Source of the DNA: Bufo bufo
Lineage: Eukaryota > Chordata > Amphibia > Anura > Bufonidae
Direction: 5' to 3'
Assembly: GCF_905171765.1 (NCBI RefSeq)
Contig: NC_053392.1
Coordinates: 340,659,010-340,723,009 of the forward strand
Length of the DNA: 64,000 nucleotides
Position numbers and translations under genes: made by a program. The notes under the pieces are model-generated. The model was given only the letters and a program-made list of their open reading frames with translations. It was not told the DNA's origin and did not search any database. Positions within the stretch are counted from its first letter, which is position 1. Each line of letters begins with the position of its first letter. This document shows positions 1-10,905 of the stretch, piece after piece.

Positions 1-190
1 AGACACCCCAAGGTATTCAATGAGGGGCATGGCGAGTTCATAGAATTTTTTTTTTTTTGGCACAAGTTAGCGGAAATTGATATTTTTAATTTTTTTCTCA
101 CAAAGTCTCCCGTTCCGCTAACTTGGGACAAAAATTTCAATCTTTCATGGACTCAATATGCCCCTCACGGAATACCTGGGGGTGTCTTCT
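1..190. repeat. Foldback repeat at the left window edge
   Basis: The first 40 bases (GACACCCC, AGGTATTC, GAGGGGCATGG) recur as an inverted copy at about 145-190 (CCCCTCACGGAATACCTGG, GGTGTCTT). An inner inverted pair is CACAAGTTAGCGGAA and TTCCGCTAACTTGGG. The whole stretch can fold into one long hairpin. A related half-copy follows at 300-420 (GTGAGGGGCATGGTGAGTTCA). It probably forms part of the minus-strand TTAA element ending at 3181. No coding potential is seen in 1-440. Confidence 0.6.
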
Positions 191-440
191 TTCCGAAATG
201 GGGTCACATGTGGGGTATTTATACTGCCCTGGCATTCTAGGGGCCCTAAAGCGTGAGAAGAAGTCTGGAATATAAATGTCTAAAAAATTTTACGCATTTG
301 GATTCCGTGAGGGGCATGGTGAGTTCATGTGAGATTTTATTTTTTGACACAAGTTAGTGGAATATGAGACTTTGTAAGAAAAAAAAATAATAATTCCGCT
401 AACTTGGGCCAAAAAAATGTCTGAATGGAGCCTTACAGAG

Positions 441-2765
441 GGGTGATAAATGACAGGGGGGGTGATCAATGACAGGGGGGGTGATCAATGACAGGGGGGT
501 GATCAATGACAGGGGGGTGATCAATGACAGGGGGGTGATCAGGGAGTCTATATGGGGTGATAACCACAGTCATTGATCACGCCCGTGTAAGGCTTCATTC
601 AGACGTCCGGATGCGTTTTGCGGATCCGATCCATCTATCAGTGGATCCGTAAAAATCATGCGGACATCTGAATGGAGCTCTACAGGGGGGTAATCAATGA
701 CAGGGGGGTGATCAGGGAGTCTATATGGGGTGATCACCACAGTCATTGATCATGCCCCTGTAAGGCTTCATTCAGACGTCCGGATGCGTTTTGCGGATCC
801 GATCCATCTATCAGTGGATCCGTAAAAATCATGCGGACGTCTGAATGGAGCTTTACAGGGGGGTAATCAATGACAGGGGGGTGATCAGGGAGTCTATATG
901 GGGTGATCACCACAGTCATTGATCACGCCCCTGTAAGGCTTCATTCAGACGTCCGGATGCGTTTTGCGGATCCGATCCATCTATCAGTGCATCCGTAAAA
1001 ATCATGCGGACATCTGAATGGAGCTTTACAGGGGGTTGATCAATGACAGGGGGGTGATCAGGGAGTCTATATGGGGTGATCACCACAGTCAGTGATCACG
1101 CCCCTGTAAGGCTTCATTCAGACGTCCGGATGCGTTTTGCGGATCCGATCCATCTATCAGTGCATCCGTAAAAATCATGCGGACATCTGAATGGAGCTTT
1201 ACAGGGGGTTGATCAATGACAGGGGTGTAATCAATGACAGGGGGGTGATCAGGGAGTCTATATGGGGTGATAACCACAGTCATTGATCATGCCCCTGTAA
1301 GGCTTCATTCAGACGTCCGTATGCGTTTTGCGGATCCGATCCATCTATCAGTGCATCCGTAAAAATCATGCGGACATCTGAATGGAGCTTTACAGGGGGG
1401 TGATCAATGACAGGGGTGTAATCAATGACAGGGGGGTGATCAGGGAGTCTATATGGGGTGATAACCACAGTCATTGATCATGCCCCTGTAAGGCTTCATT
1501 CAGACGTCCGTATGCGTTTTGCGGATCCGATCCATCTATCAGTGCATCCGTAAAAATCATGCGGACATCTGAATGGAGCTTTACAGGGGGGTGATCAATG
1601 ACAGGGGTGTAATCAATGACAGGGGGGTGATCAGGGAGTCTATATGGGGTGATCACCACAGTCATTGATCATGCCCCTGTAAGGCTTCATTCAGACGTCC
1701 GGATGCGTTTTGCGGATCCGATCCATCTATCAGTGCATCCGTAAAAATCATGCGGACATCTGAATGGAGCTTTACAGGGGGGTGATCAATGACAGGGGTG
1801 TAATCAATGACAGGGGGGTGATCAGGGAGTCTATATGGGGTGATCACCACAGTCATTGATCATGCCCCTGTAAGGCTTCATTCAGACGTCCGGATGCGTT
1901 TTGCGGATCCGATCCATCTATCAGTGCATCCGTAAAAATCATGCGGACATCTGAATGGAGCTTTACAGGGGGGTGATCAATGACAGGGGTGTAATCAATG
2001 ACAGGGGGGTGATCAGGGAGTCTATATGGGGTGATCACCACAGTCATTGATCATGCCCCTGTAAGGCTTTATTCAGACGTCCGGATGCGTTTTGCGGATC
2101 CGATCCATCTATCAGTGCATCCGTAAAAATCATGCGGACATCTGAATGGAGCTTTACAGGGGGGTGATCAATGACAGGGGTGTAATCAATGACAGGGGGG
2201 TGATCAGGGAGTCTATATGGGGTGATCACCACAGTCATTGATCATGCCCCTGTAAGGCTTCATTCAGACGTCCGGATGCGTTTTGCGGATCCGATCCATC
2301 TATCAGTGCATCCGTAAAAATCATGCGGACATCTGAATGGAGCTTTACAGGGGGGTGATCAGGGAGTCTATATGGGGTGATCACCACAGTCATTGATCAT
2401 GCCCCTGTAAGGCTTCATTCAGACGTCCGGATGCGTTTTGCGGATCCGATCCATCTATCAGTGGATCCGTAAAAATCATACGGACGTCTGAATGGAGCTT
2501 TACAGGGGGGTGATCAATGACAGGGGGGTAATCAATGACAGGGGGGTGATCAGGGAGTCTATATGGGGTGATCACCACAGTCATTGATCACGCCCCTGTA
2601 AGGCTTCATTCAGACGTCCGGATGCGTTTTGCGGATCCGATCCATCTATCAGTGGATCCGTAAAAATCATGCGGACGTCTGAATGGAGCTTTACAGGGGG
2701 GTGATCAATGACAGGGGGGTAATCAATGACAGGGGGGTGATCAGGGAGTCTATATGGGGTGATCA
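441..2765. repeat. Nested satellite, 155/173/191-bp monomers with an 18-bp inner repeat
   Basis: The anchor GGCTTCATTCAGACGTCC occurs at 591, 764, 937, 1110, 1301, 1492, 1683, 1874, 2065, 2256, 2411 and 2602. Spacings are 173, 173, 173, then 191 six times, then 155, then 191. The step is 18 bp, the length of an inner unit (GGGGTGATCAATGACAGG) present zero, one or two times per monomer and run as a pure small array at 443-540. Each monomer also holds an imperfect inverted repeat (CATTCAGACGTCCG / CGGACATCTGAATG) around BamHI-like GGATCC motifs. The serial 64-codon minus-strand reading frames are a by-product of the repeat. Confidence 0.9.
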
Positions 2766-2853
2766 GGGGTAATCAGGGGCTAATAAGGGGTTAAAAAGGG
2801 GGGGGGGGGGGGGGTGTAGTGTAGTGTAATGGTGCTTGGTGCTACTTTACTGA
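2766..2853. repeat. Degenerate repeat tail and poly-G run
   Basis: The satellite decays here into GGGGTAATCAGGGGCTAATAAGGGG-like half units. A run of about 18 G residues follows near 2797-2815, and then a short GTGTAGTGTAGT motif. The G run is a likely slippage or polymerase-stall site. No gene is present. Confidence 0.7.
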
Positions 2854-3181
2854 GCTACCTGTGTCCTCTGGTGGTCGATCCAAACAAAGGGGACCACCAG
2901 AGGACCAGGTAGCAGGTATATTAGACGCTGTTATCAAAACAGCGTCTAATATACCTGTTAGGGGTTAAAAAAAACACATCTCCAGCCTGCCAGCGAACGA
3001 TCGCCGCTGGCAGGCTGGAGATCAACTCTCTTACCTTCCGTTCCTGTGAGCGCGCGCGCCTGTGTGCGCGCGTTCACAGGAAATCTCGCGTCTCGCGAGA
3101 GGACGCGCCGGCGCGTCCAGGAGGAATAAATCAACCACCTCCAGGACGCGTCTGTGCGTACAGCGGTCCGGAGGTGGTTAA
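2854..3181 (-). mobile_element. Hairpin-chain head of a TTAA-ended noncoding element (copy A)
   Basis: Read on the minus strand this begins TTAACCACCTCCGGACC at 3181. Six consecutive hairpins are visible: 3133-3179, 3101-3118 (perfect palindrome GGACGCGCCGGCGCGTCC), 3041-3082 (alternating CG/CA stem), 2978-3022 (18-bp stem), 2913-2957 (about 20-bp perfect stem) and 2855-2912. The stems differ in sequence from one another but sit head to tail with almost no spacer. The same architecture, after the same TTAACC start, occurs at 22,097 and 52,917. The satellite at 441-2765 and the foldback at 1-190 would be the body of this element, which continues off the window. No protein is encoded. The superfamily is not recognised with confidence; TTAA ends suggest a Kolobok- or piggyBac-mobilised nonautonomous element. 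Confidence 0.6.
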
Positions 3182-4211
3182 TTCTGCGTGGCATTGATTC
3201 AACAAGGTGCTGATAGCATTCTTTAGAAATGTTGGACCATATTGATAGGATAGCATCTTGCAGTTGATAGAGATTTGAGAGATGCACATCCAGGGCACGA
3301 AGCTCCCGTTCTACCACATCCCAAAGATACTCTATTGGGTTGAGATTTGGTGACTGTTGGGGCCATTTTAGTAAAGTGAACTCATTGTCATGTTCAAAAA
3401 ACCAATTTGAAATGATTCGAGCTTTGTGACATTGTGCATTATCCTGCTGGAAGTAGCCATCAGAGGATGGGTACATGGTGTTCATGAAGGGATGGACATG
3501 GTAAAAAAACAATGCTCAGGTAGCCCGTGGCATTTAAAAGATGCCCAATTGGCACTAAGGGGACTAAAGTATGCCCAGAAAACATCCTCCACACCATTAC
3601 ACCACCACCACCAGCCTGCACAGTGGTAACAAGGCATGATGGATACATGTTCTCATTCTGTTTACGCCAAATTCGGACTCTACCATTTGAATGTCTCAAC
3701 AGAAATCGAGACTCATCAGACCAGGCAACATTTTTCCAGTCTTCAACAGTCCAATTTTGGGGAGTTCGTGCAAATTGTAGCCTCTTTTTCCTATTTGTAG
3801 TGGAGATGAGTGGTACCCAGTGGGGTCTTCTGCTGTTGTAGCCCATCCGCCTCAAGGTTGCGCGTGTTGTGGCTTCACAAATGCACAGGACTGCCGCATA
3901 CTGGATGTTTTTCCCTTTTCACACCATTCTTTGTAAACCCTAGAAATGGTTGTGCGTGAAAAAATCCCAGTAACTGAGCAGATTGTGAAATACTCAGACC
4001 GGCCCGTCTGGCACCAACAACCATGCCACACTCAAAATTGCTTAAATAACCTTTCTTTCCCATTCTGACATTCAGTTTGAAGTTCAGGAGATTGTCTTGA
4101 CCAGGACCACCCCCCTAAATGTATTGAAGCAACTGCCATGTGATTGGTTGACTAGATAATTGCATTAATGAGAAATAGAACAGGTGTTCCTAATAATTCT
4201 TTAGGTGAGTG
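3182..4211 (-). mobile_element. Tc1-like transposon, 3' end lost
   Basis: The right end at 4183-4211 reads, on the minus strand, as a Tc1-type terminal repeat (CACTCACCTAAAGAATTATT) next to a TA dinucleotide at 4212-4213. The coding part runs leftward and stops abruptly at the TTAA at 3178-3181, where transposase reading passes directly into hairpin sequence. The second terminal repeat is absent. Either copy A of the hairpin-chain element inserted into it or the two were joined by deletion. Confidence 0.85.
3199..4063 (-). pseudogene. Broken Tc1-like transposase
   Basis: The product would be a cut-and-paste DDE transposase. Pieces in three frames are visible. The N-terminal helix-turn-helix part lies at 4063-3875 (starts MGKKGYLSNFECGMVV). 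The central part at 3855-3460 carries the first catalytic aspartate in AWSDESRF and the GGGGVMVW strand. The C-terminal part at about 3475-3199 has DNAQCHKA for the second aspartate and SPNLNPIEYLW for the glutamate. Frameshifts separate these parts, so no functional protein is expected. The length would be near the usual 340 residues if uninterrupted. Identification as Tc1-like is firm; the exact subfamily is not assigned. Confidence 0.85.
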
Positions 4212-4448
4212 TATGTAATGATTTAATAATATAACATCTATAAAAATAAATTATTAATGATAGGTAAAAAAAAACACTTCTAATAAAAATGTATTAATGA
4301 TACAGATGTAGCAGGGTTAACACTCAAATTCAACTCAAATTTCTTAACTCATCGTGTTATCTTGAAACAAAAGTCATTGAAAAGCAATTGAAGGTGTTTG
4401 CATAACGCATTTAGTTTAGATAACACGTCTCATAAAGCATGAGTGTTA
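4212..4448. other. AT-rich spacer without recognised gene
   Basis: The sequence is low complexity and AT-rich (TAATAATATAAC, AATAAATTATTAATGATA). No open frame, RNA gene or clear repeat end was seen. Confidence 0.5.
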
Positions 4449-4580
4449 AAGGGAACCTGTCACCGGGATTTTGGGTATAGAGCTGAGGACATGAGTTGCT
4501 AGATGACCGCTAGCACATCCTCAATACCCAGTCCCCATAGCTCTGTGTGCTTTTATTGTGTATAAAAACCGATTTGATAC
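4449..4580. repeat. TTAA-type MITE fragment
   Basis: It starts AAAGGGAACCTGTCACCGGG, the same terminus as the complete element at 27,309-27,769. It contains an internal inverted pair (GGGTATAGAGCTGAGGAC and TCCTCAATACCCAG). The right end is missing where LTR-like sequence begins. Confidence 0.6.
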
Positions 4581-4719
4581 AGTATCTTGCCGCATGGTGG
4601 TCCAGGCAGTTACTACTGCTCCTGTGTTTGGTGTTGTTACTGAGTCCAGATTTGCGTGTTTGGGCTTCAGTGCTTTTCGCAGGATCCAGTTGTTGTGGTG
4701 CGGACGACTCGTTCCTTTT
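4581..4719. mobile_element. LTR fragment, left of the L1 insertion
   Basis: This 139-bp piece ends in ACGACTCGTTCCTTTT (4704-4719), which is repeated with one mismatch at 12,029-12,044 on the far side of the L1. Its sequence continues logically at 12,045. The L1 therefore split a pre-existing repeat, probably an LTR. Family and left boundary are uncertain. Confidence 0.4.
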
Positions 4720-4782
4720 TTTTAAATCAAATATTTTTATTTGTTTTTCCAATAAAATATTAGGACAGCAATAAACCCTCCC

Positions 4783-4850
4783 AACAAAAGAAACCCCCCC
4801 TCCCCCCTACCCCGCTTCTTATCCCCCTCTCTCCCTTCCCATATTCTTGT
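4783..4850 (-). other. G-rich polypurine tract in the L1 3' UTR
   Basis: On the minus strand this is a run of G tracts (GGGGGGAGGGGGGG, GGGGATAAG, GGGAAGGGAG). Mammalian L1 3' UTRs carry a comparable G-rich polypurine stretch able to form a quadruplex. Here it lies about 60 bp from the poly-A end. Confidence 0.6.
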
Positions 4851-5129
4851 GACCATCAGAGTCCACAGTCCATGAATCCATCAACGAGTCTGGCAGTAGA
4901 TCTCATGAACAATCTTACACACAGTGCTCCCTATATCCCGAGGCACATCTCTCATACCAGTCTCACCAAACGCACATTCAGGTAGTACATGACATCCAGC
5001 TGTTTTGCAGTCATACCTCCCTAGTGCGACAGCTATAATGACACTAGATTAACACATTGTGACTAGCCTAGAGATGATATATATCCCTGTAATGCTGCAT
5101 CCAAGAAAACCAGATTGTCTAAAAAGTTT

Positions 5130-8100
5130 TTATGGAGCCTCTCTTGTGGTAAACTTCTCCATTTGGACTAAATTATGTACTCTAGCCACCAGTTCATGTA
5201 TCATCAGTGGTGCTCTGTCTATCCAGTGGAATGCAATACCTTTCCTAGCTTGATAGAGGATCCGCATAATAGCCTGCTTCCTTTTCGCCATGCCCGGCAA
5301 AATCTCAAAATACCCTAGTACACATGATAATGGTGTAACATCGAAGCTGACATCAAAAACATTGTTTATTAGATCAATGACCTCCGTCCAGTACCGTCTC
5401 AGTCTCGGACAGTTCCACATGAGATGAATTAGGTCCGCACTGGACATGTCGCATTGTGGGCAGAGGTCATTCTTCCTATATCCCATTTTTTTTAGGACTA
5501 CCGGCGTTCTGTAGACCCTATACAATAGATATATTTTGGAAATCCTATGTGCTTCACTTACAGCTAACAGCGGGCAATCTCCCAACACTCCTTCCCACTG
5601 TTCCTCACTTAGGGCTGATATATCTGTTTTCCACTTGGCATACAGTTGTAGAGGTGTTTTCTTGAGTTGCATATCAATAAGTACACTATAGTGAAGTGAT
5701 ATTACCCGATTAGTAGTACCACTTGTTGCCGTAAGATCTACAATACTATGTTTTGGTGCTGGGGCAATCTTTTCAGATTTACCTGTGCCTTTATAGCATG
5801 CCTAAGCTGCAAATATAAGTAAAATAATTTTTTAGGGATATTACATTCTTGTTGTAGCTGCGTGAATTCTTTCAATGTACCTTCCGAGTATAATTGAACC
5901 ATCCTATCAAGGTTGTAAGAGTTCCACACGTGTAGTTCTGCAATTTTGTCCAACTCCTTGTACATGAAATTGGGCCATATTCGGGGTATACATCGTGTAA
6001 TCAGAGATTTTTGTTATGCTTCTAGCCTTCCACCACACCTTATGAATGGTACGCAGAACACCATGATTCTCCTTGGTGTGAAAGGTGCCATCCTCCAGCG
6101 CAGACAACAAGCAGGGCCGCCCAAAAGATAGCCCACTATCCTTCCTGCAGTATTTATCTTCTCTACATCCCCCCATCCCCTAATATGTTGTAGCTAACTC
6201 GCTAAATAATATAGCCACAGGTCCTGTAAAGCCAGGCCCCCATTCGTTTTAGGTCTTTGCAAAGTGGTAAGTTGAATACGAGGGATACCCTTCTTCCAAA
6301 TTAAATCCCTAAACAGGGCATTTACTTTATTTTAAAAAACGAAGCGGGATCCAGCAAGGTGCATTATGGAGAAGGTACAGTAATTGGGGCATCAGTATCA
6401 TTTTTATGAGATTAGTCCTCCCGACCATGGATAACGGCAATTTGACCCATGTATTCACCTTATTTTTGAATCTATGTAGCAGTGGAGTTAAGTTCAAGCT
6501 TTCATATCATATTCCCTTGTATCAGGAGATATTTGAACGCCTAAATACTTAAACAAAGTTACTATTTTAAGACCTATGTTGTCTTCCGAGGCCGGTGCAC
6601 CTCCATTAGTTAATGGCATAACTATCGACTTCGTCCAGTTAATGCGAAGACCAGAAAGGGAACCATATTCATTGATGATCAACACGGCCCCCTTAAGGAA
6701 GTTCATCCAGTCATCCAAGAACAACAGCAGATCATCTGCATAGAGCACAACCTTTTCAGTCAGCTCACCATATTGAAAGCCTCGCACCGAGGTTGCTCTT
6801 CTCAAAGCTTCCGCCAAGGGCTCCACCGCCACCGCAAACAAAAGCGGCGACAGGGGACACCCGTGTCACGTCCCCCTATGCAACTTAAAGGAGTTAGACA
6901 AAATAACAATAATCCGCAATATTGCACTCGGGGAAGCATACAGAAGTTGTACCCACTCTATGTAATATCGTCCAAAGCCCATCCTTTCTAGCACTAGCCA
7001 TAAGTATCACCATTCCACACTGTCAAATGCCTTGGCCGCATCCAAAGATGCAACTGCCGCATTCGAGGTGTGGACCTGGCTCGCCTGAATATTCAGAAAT
7101 AGTCTTCTGACATTCACAGCAGTGGAGGTATTCGGCATGAAGCCACCCTGGTCTGTGTGAATAAGTTGTGTAATGACCTCCTCTAGCTCTTTAAGAGTTA
7201 CCGGGGCGTCTAACATATCTCTATGCTCCGCCGAAAGGGTACGCAGCGGCAGCCGCTGTAAAAAATGCTTTATCTCCTCCTCTGAAGCTGTCGTCTTGGA
7301 CTTATATAGCGAGTAATAGAAGGACTGCATAATGTGAACTATCTCATCAGGATCATTCCTTGTTACTCCCTCTGAATCCCTAAGCGCCGCTATATATGTT
7401 GTTTGTTGCTGAGCTCTGGAGATCAAGGCCAGCAGTCTCCCCGCTTTTTCCCCCTAATCATAATAGGCCTGCTTTTGGAAGAAGCGTTTATTCTTTGCAT
7501 TTTGCCATAATTTGTCATTCAGTTTTTGCTGTGCATCCTTCCACCTTGCCTCAGTGTCCGCAGTTGGAGCAGCCACATGTGTTGCCTCCAAGAGCCCCAC
7601 TTTAGTAGTCAGTCTTTGTACCGTTAACTTGGTTTCAGTTTTTTTTGCATTAATATCCCCTATTAACAGCACCCTTAAATAGGCCTTCATGGCGTCCCAT
7701 ACCACCAGTTTAGACGCCGATGGGAGATTAATGTCAAAAAATTCCCCCCAGTTTGTCTCCTATGCCCCCAAGATCCAGTAGCACATGTAACCAGTGCGGA
7801 TTAAACGCCCAGACCATATTCCTCCGTATTCTGGTCGGTTGAAAGTCAACTATCGCCAGAACCGGCAAATGGTCTGAGAGTCTACGTGCTAAGCATTGCA
7901 CATCTCGGAGAAAGCCCCCATATTAGCATTCCCTAATATTAAGTCAATCCTTGATAAAGAGTCATAGGTAGAGGAGACACACGAATATTGTTTCGTCAAC
8001 GGATTTCTCAACCGCCAGAAATCTAACAGAAAAGATTCCCATAGGAGTCTTCCAAATGGGGTGAGGTCGCACCCGAGAGAGTGAGAGCTCCCTCCCATCT

Positions 8101-8544
8101 TGTCTAACACAGGGTCAATAATACTGTTAAAGTCTCCCATAGCTATGACTGGAACATCCGGCACTTCCGCTAAATAAGCCAGAATAGACCTGAGTACCTG
8201 TGGGGAATATCGCGGTGGGATGTAAACCCCTATTATCACACATGGGGTATTATACAGCGTACAGTGCAGGCAGATATATCTCCCTTCTCTATTTATTTTG
8301 TATGAGACACAAGTAAAAGCTATGGATTTATGCACTAAATTGCTTACGCCTCGTAGAGTACGTAGCATGGTAACACTATCCATTGTGGACTGAGCAGCTT
8401 TGTCTGATCCTCCAGTAAATGCTTTTCTTGGATGCAGCATATCACCGGATGGTATTGTTTGACACTGTCTAGAATAGCCCGCCTTTTGTTACTGTCCTTT
8501 AATCCTCTAGTGTTCCAGCTGAGAAAGTGAACTATTCCTGCCAT
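5130..8544 (-). pseudogene. L1 ORF2: AP endonuclease and reverse transcriptase
   Basis: This encodes the target-primed reverse transcription enzyme. The start at 8544 gives MAGIVHFLSWNTRGL, the usual opening of an L1 endonuclease; CCIQEKHL follows. AMGDFNSIID and SRIDLILG lie in the 8440-7889 piece in a shifted frame. The linker and RT fingers lie at about 7705-7007, with motif A in SLDAAKAFDSVEW. Motif C is YADDLLLFL at about 6735-6710. The C-terminal part at 5672-5130 has the cysteine/histidine cluster CPQCDMSSADLIHLMWNCP. At least five frame breaks separate these pieces; total length would be about 1140 codons, close to normal. It is certainly L1-type and certainly dead. Confidence 0.88.
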
Positions 8545-9170
8545 GGCAATATTTTAATCATCAGGACATTGAGATGGATGAGGCCCAGGGCGTCTACTGC
8601 TAAAGGGCGCAACATATTCCCCATGTCATGTACCGGGACTCTGACTACTGAATATCGAGGAAACATGGTCACAGTTTACCCACACTAACTAGCAGAAAGG
8701 TAAAGGGAAAAAAAAGACTCTCCCCTTTCTTTAAACTTCCTAAACGAATAGAACCAAGATGACGCTATAGTCTCAACAGCGGAGCCCCACCAAATACACC
8801 CGGGTTACCAAACCTGTGGGATCACAATAGCACCCGCCGTCAAGTCCAAGCACCAGTGGTTAACTTATCTACCCTAAACGCAGGGCACTGTTAGCAGTAA
8901 TTATAACTGTATGAAAAACAGATGACGATTTTTATCTCAATTAGAGAATAAACGATGTATGCGACATACGCCTTCACCTCCTGCACCTCAAGAACGAAAA
9001 GTATTAAACCCTATGCGAAATGATCCTTCCATTGATATGTTGGCAGAGCCACTCTATTTAACACATTTTAAACCACTTATAAGCTCACCAGCCATACTGT
9101 CACACAAGTCAACTGACACACCACATGCTCTCAATGTCGATTGTGTGGATTATCACCGCGTCTTCTGGCC
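8545..9170 (-). other. L1 inter-ORF region
   Basis: Between the end of ORF1 and the start of ORF2 lie about 620 bp without a recognisable domain. A plus-strand open frame that begins at 8959 is fortuitous until it enters the PLE at 9307. Confidence 0.5.
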
Positions 9171-9265
9171 ATCAGTTTCCATCTGCCTCCAACTGTCGCT
9201 CATGACGGTCCAGCCACTTCCTCGCCTCCTCTGGGTTGTCATGGACAGATGTATTCCCCAAGGCC

Positions 9266-9306
9266 ACTATCCTCAACTTGACAGGGTATATCATGGAGTA
9301 TGCTAC
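9266..9306. repeat. 41-bp target duplication, left copy
   Basis: ACTATCCTCAACTTGACAGG...GGAGTATGCTAC matches 10,865-10,905 with one mismatch (TTGACAGG versus TTGGCAGG). The two copies bracket the Penelope-like element inside L1 ORF1. Confidence 0.9.
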
Positions 9307-9371
9307 GCAAATATATATATATGTAATCATTTGAAAAGCACCATGTTTATACACACGAATATTTTCAAAGA

Positions 9372-10389
9372 TTTGTCATGGTATAGAAAAGATACATTGA
9401 TGACATTTTTTTGCGTATGGGCATGGCCACTCGAGCCCCTCCTCTTACTGCTGGAACATCTAAACAATGTCTGGGAAGAGTTAAAATTCACTATGACGTA
9501 TGATTGCCATACTGTTAGCTTCTTGGATGTACAAATATCCAAACAGGCGGATGGGTGTTTGGCCACAGACTTGTATCGCAAAGAAACAGACAGAAATAGC
9601 GTACTACATTACCAGAATGCACATCCACTTCCCTTGAAAAAGGCTATCCCCAAGTCCCAATTTTTAAGGGTTAAAAGGATAGTGTCAACTCCTGAAACAC
9701 AAACCTTGAGAATGGAAGAAATGTCGTCCAGGTTCTGGGACAGGGGCTACCCGGAGGGGATTCTCAGGGAAGCTAGGAGTGCCAGCGAAGGTATAATTAC
9801 AACAACAAACAGGAATGCAGGTGTACGCATACCATTTGTTCACAAATATCACCCATATAACCACTTTTTTGATAATATTGTGCGCAAACAATGGCACATC
9901 CTAGGTAAATCCTACCCTATGGTGGAGGAGTTCAAAAATCCACCTCTCATATGCAATAAACGTAGTCCTAACCTAAGAGACCACTTAGTCCACTCAGATA
10001 TAGGAACCAGTATCAAAACACGGATTCAGAGAACTTTGGTCAGCCAAAAGGGAGGTACATTTCCTTGTCTCCACTGCATGCAGTGCAGTAATGTACAGAA
10101 GGGATAATATTTCTATCACCCACGCACTGGGAAGGCCTATAAGATTAGAGGCTACTGTACTTGTGACACAAAAAATGTCATGTATCTTATTAAGTGCCCA
10201 TGCGGCTTGCTGTATGTGGGGGAGACAATCCAAATGGTGAAACACCGTATATGCAAACATAAATCCACAATACGAAAACAAAATTTGCTGTTTCCTATTT
10301 CTACTCATTTCCACAATCATAATCATTCAATTGCACAACTGAAATATCAAGTCATAGAGCAGGTATGTCAACCAAGGAGGGGGGGGTGA
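9372..10389 (+). pseudogene. PLE reverse transcriptase and GIY-YIG endonuclease
   Basis: PLEs prime reverse transcription using their own GIY-YIG nuclease. Visible in order are RYIDDIF (RT motif C, about 9381-9402, frame-shifted relative to what follows), TMTYDCHTVSFLDVQI (about 9490-9540, a thumb-side PLE motif), the linker with HPYNHFFDNIVRKQWHIL, and a CPCLHC-type cysteine pair near 10,065-10,085. A stop at 10,105 separates the nuclease, which reads VMYLIKCPCGLLYVGETIQ (10,177-10,233) followed by RICKHKSTIR. The Y...YVGET arrangement fits the GIY-YIG fold. Broken by truncation, shift and stop. Confidence 0.85.
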
Positions 10390-10696
10390 TTTGAAGAGGT
10401 TGTTATTGCGCAGGGAGGCCTTTTTGATCCATACTTTGGATACGCTATACCCCAAAGGGCTTAACAGAGATTATGAGGTCATGTGTTTTTAATTTGAGTT
10501 TTTCATATTTATTTATTTATTTGCAGACTGCAGTGCCACGAAGTTAGTCTGGATGGACATGAATCAGGATATGAGGTCTTTTTGCCATTAAATAGTGATG
10601 TCAGTTCCTGTGTTACTAATTGATTGATGATGTCATGACCATGTGATTGTGATCTGTGCCTATAAAATGTGAGAAAGTGTCAGTTCACATTGTGCA

Positions 10697-10728
10697 GTTG
10701 AGGAAGGCTGGACAAGCCAAAACGCGTT
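10697..10728 (+). ncRNA. Hammerhead-ribozyme-like relic at the PLE 3' end
   Basis: TTGAGGAAGGCTGGACAAGC, then CAAAACGCGTT, resembles the hammerhead core order CUGAUGA - stem II - GAAAC - GCG, but both core boxes are mutated (TTGAGGA and CAAAAC). A short stem GGCT/AGCC remains. Hammerhead motifs are known in PLEs. Cleavage is unlikely here. Confidence 0.4.
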
Positions 10729-10864
10729 CTGTGAACCGTTAATAAAGCATACCATTAAGAGCAAGTACGTCTGCTGGGATTATCTTCTATGTATTGTATG
10801 GGGATTGCTCCTTTCCCGTGCAGACATTGATACTAAGGTCGTGAGCTGTCTGATTTGGAATTTT

Positions 10865-10905
10865 ACTATCCTCAACTTGGCAGGGTATATCATGGAGTAT
10901 GCTAC
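10865..10905. repeat. 41-bp target duplication, right copy
   Basis: This is the partner of 9266-9306. L1 ORF1 coding continues on its right side. Confidence 0.9.

Larger units (their letters stand above)
9307..10864 (+). mobile_element. Penelope-like element, 5' truncated
   Basis: The insert of 1,558 bp carries a PLE reverse transcriptase remnant, a GIY-YIG endonuclease and a 3' region with a hammerhead-like fold and AATAAA. The 5' part is missing: reading starts just before the catalytic YIDD. Direct repeats of 41 bp flank it, which is long for a LINE but acceptable for PLEs. It is younger than the L1 it interrupts. Confidence 0.88.

Noticed and set aside
1089..2584. Series of near-identical 64-codon minus-strand frames, each overlapping the next by ATGA
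   Set aside because: They arise from the 191-bp satellite monomer. The overlap follows from a 195-nt frame on a 191-bp period, and units of 173 or 155 bp break it. No start context or domain supports translation.
443..2765. Regularly spaced repeats considered as a CRISPR-like array
   Set aside because: The repeats are contiguous tandem copies without unique spacers, and the genome is clearly eukaryotic.
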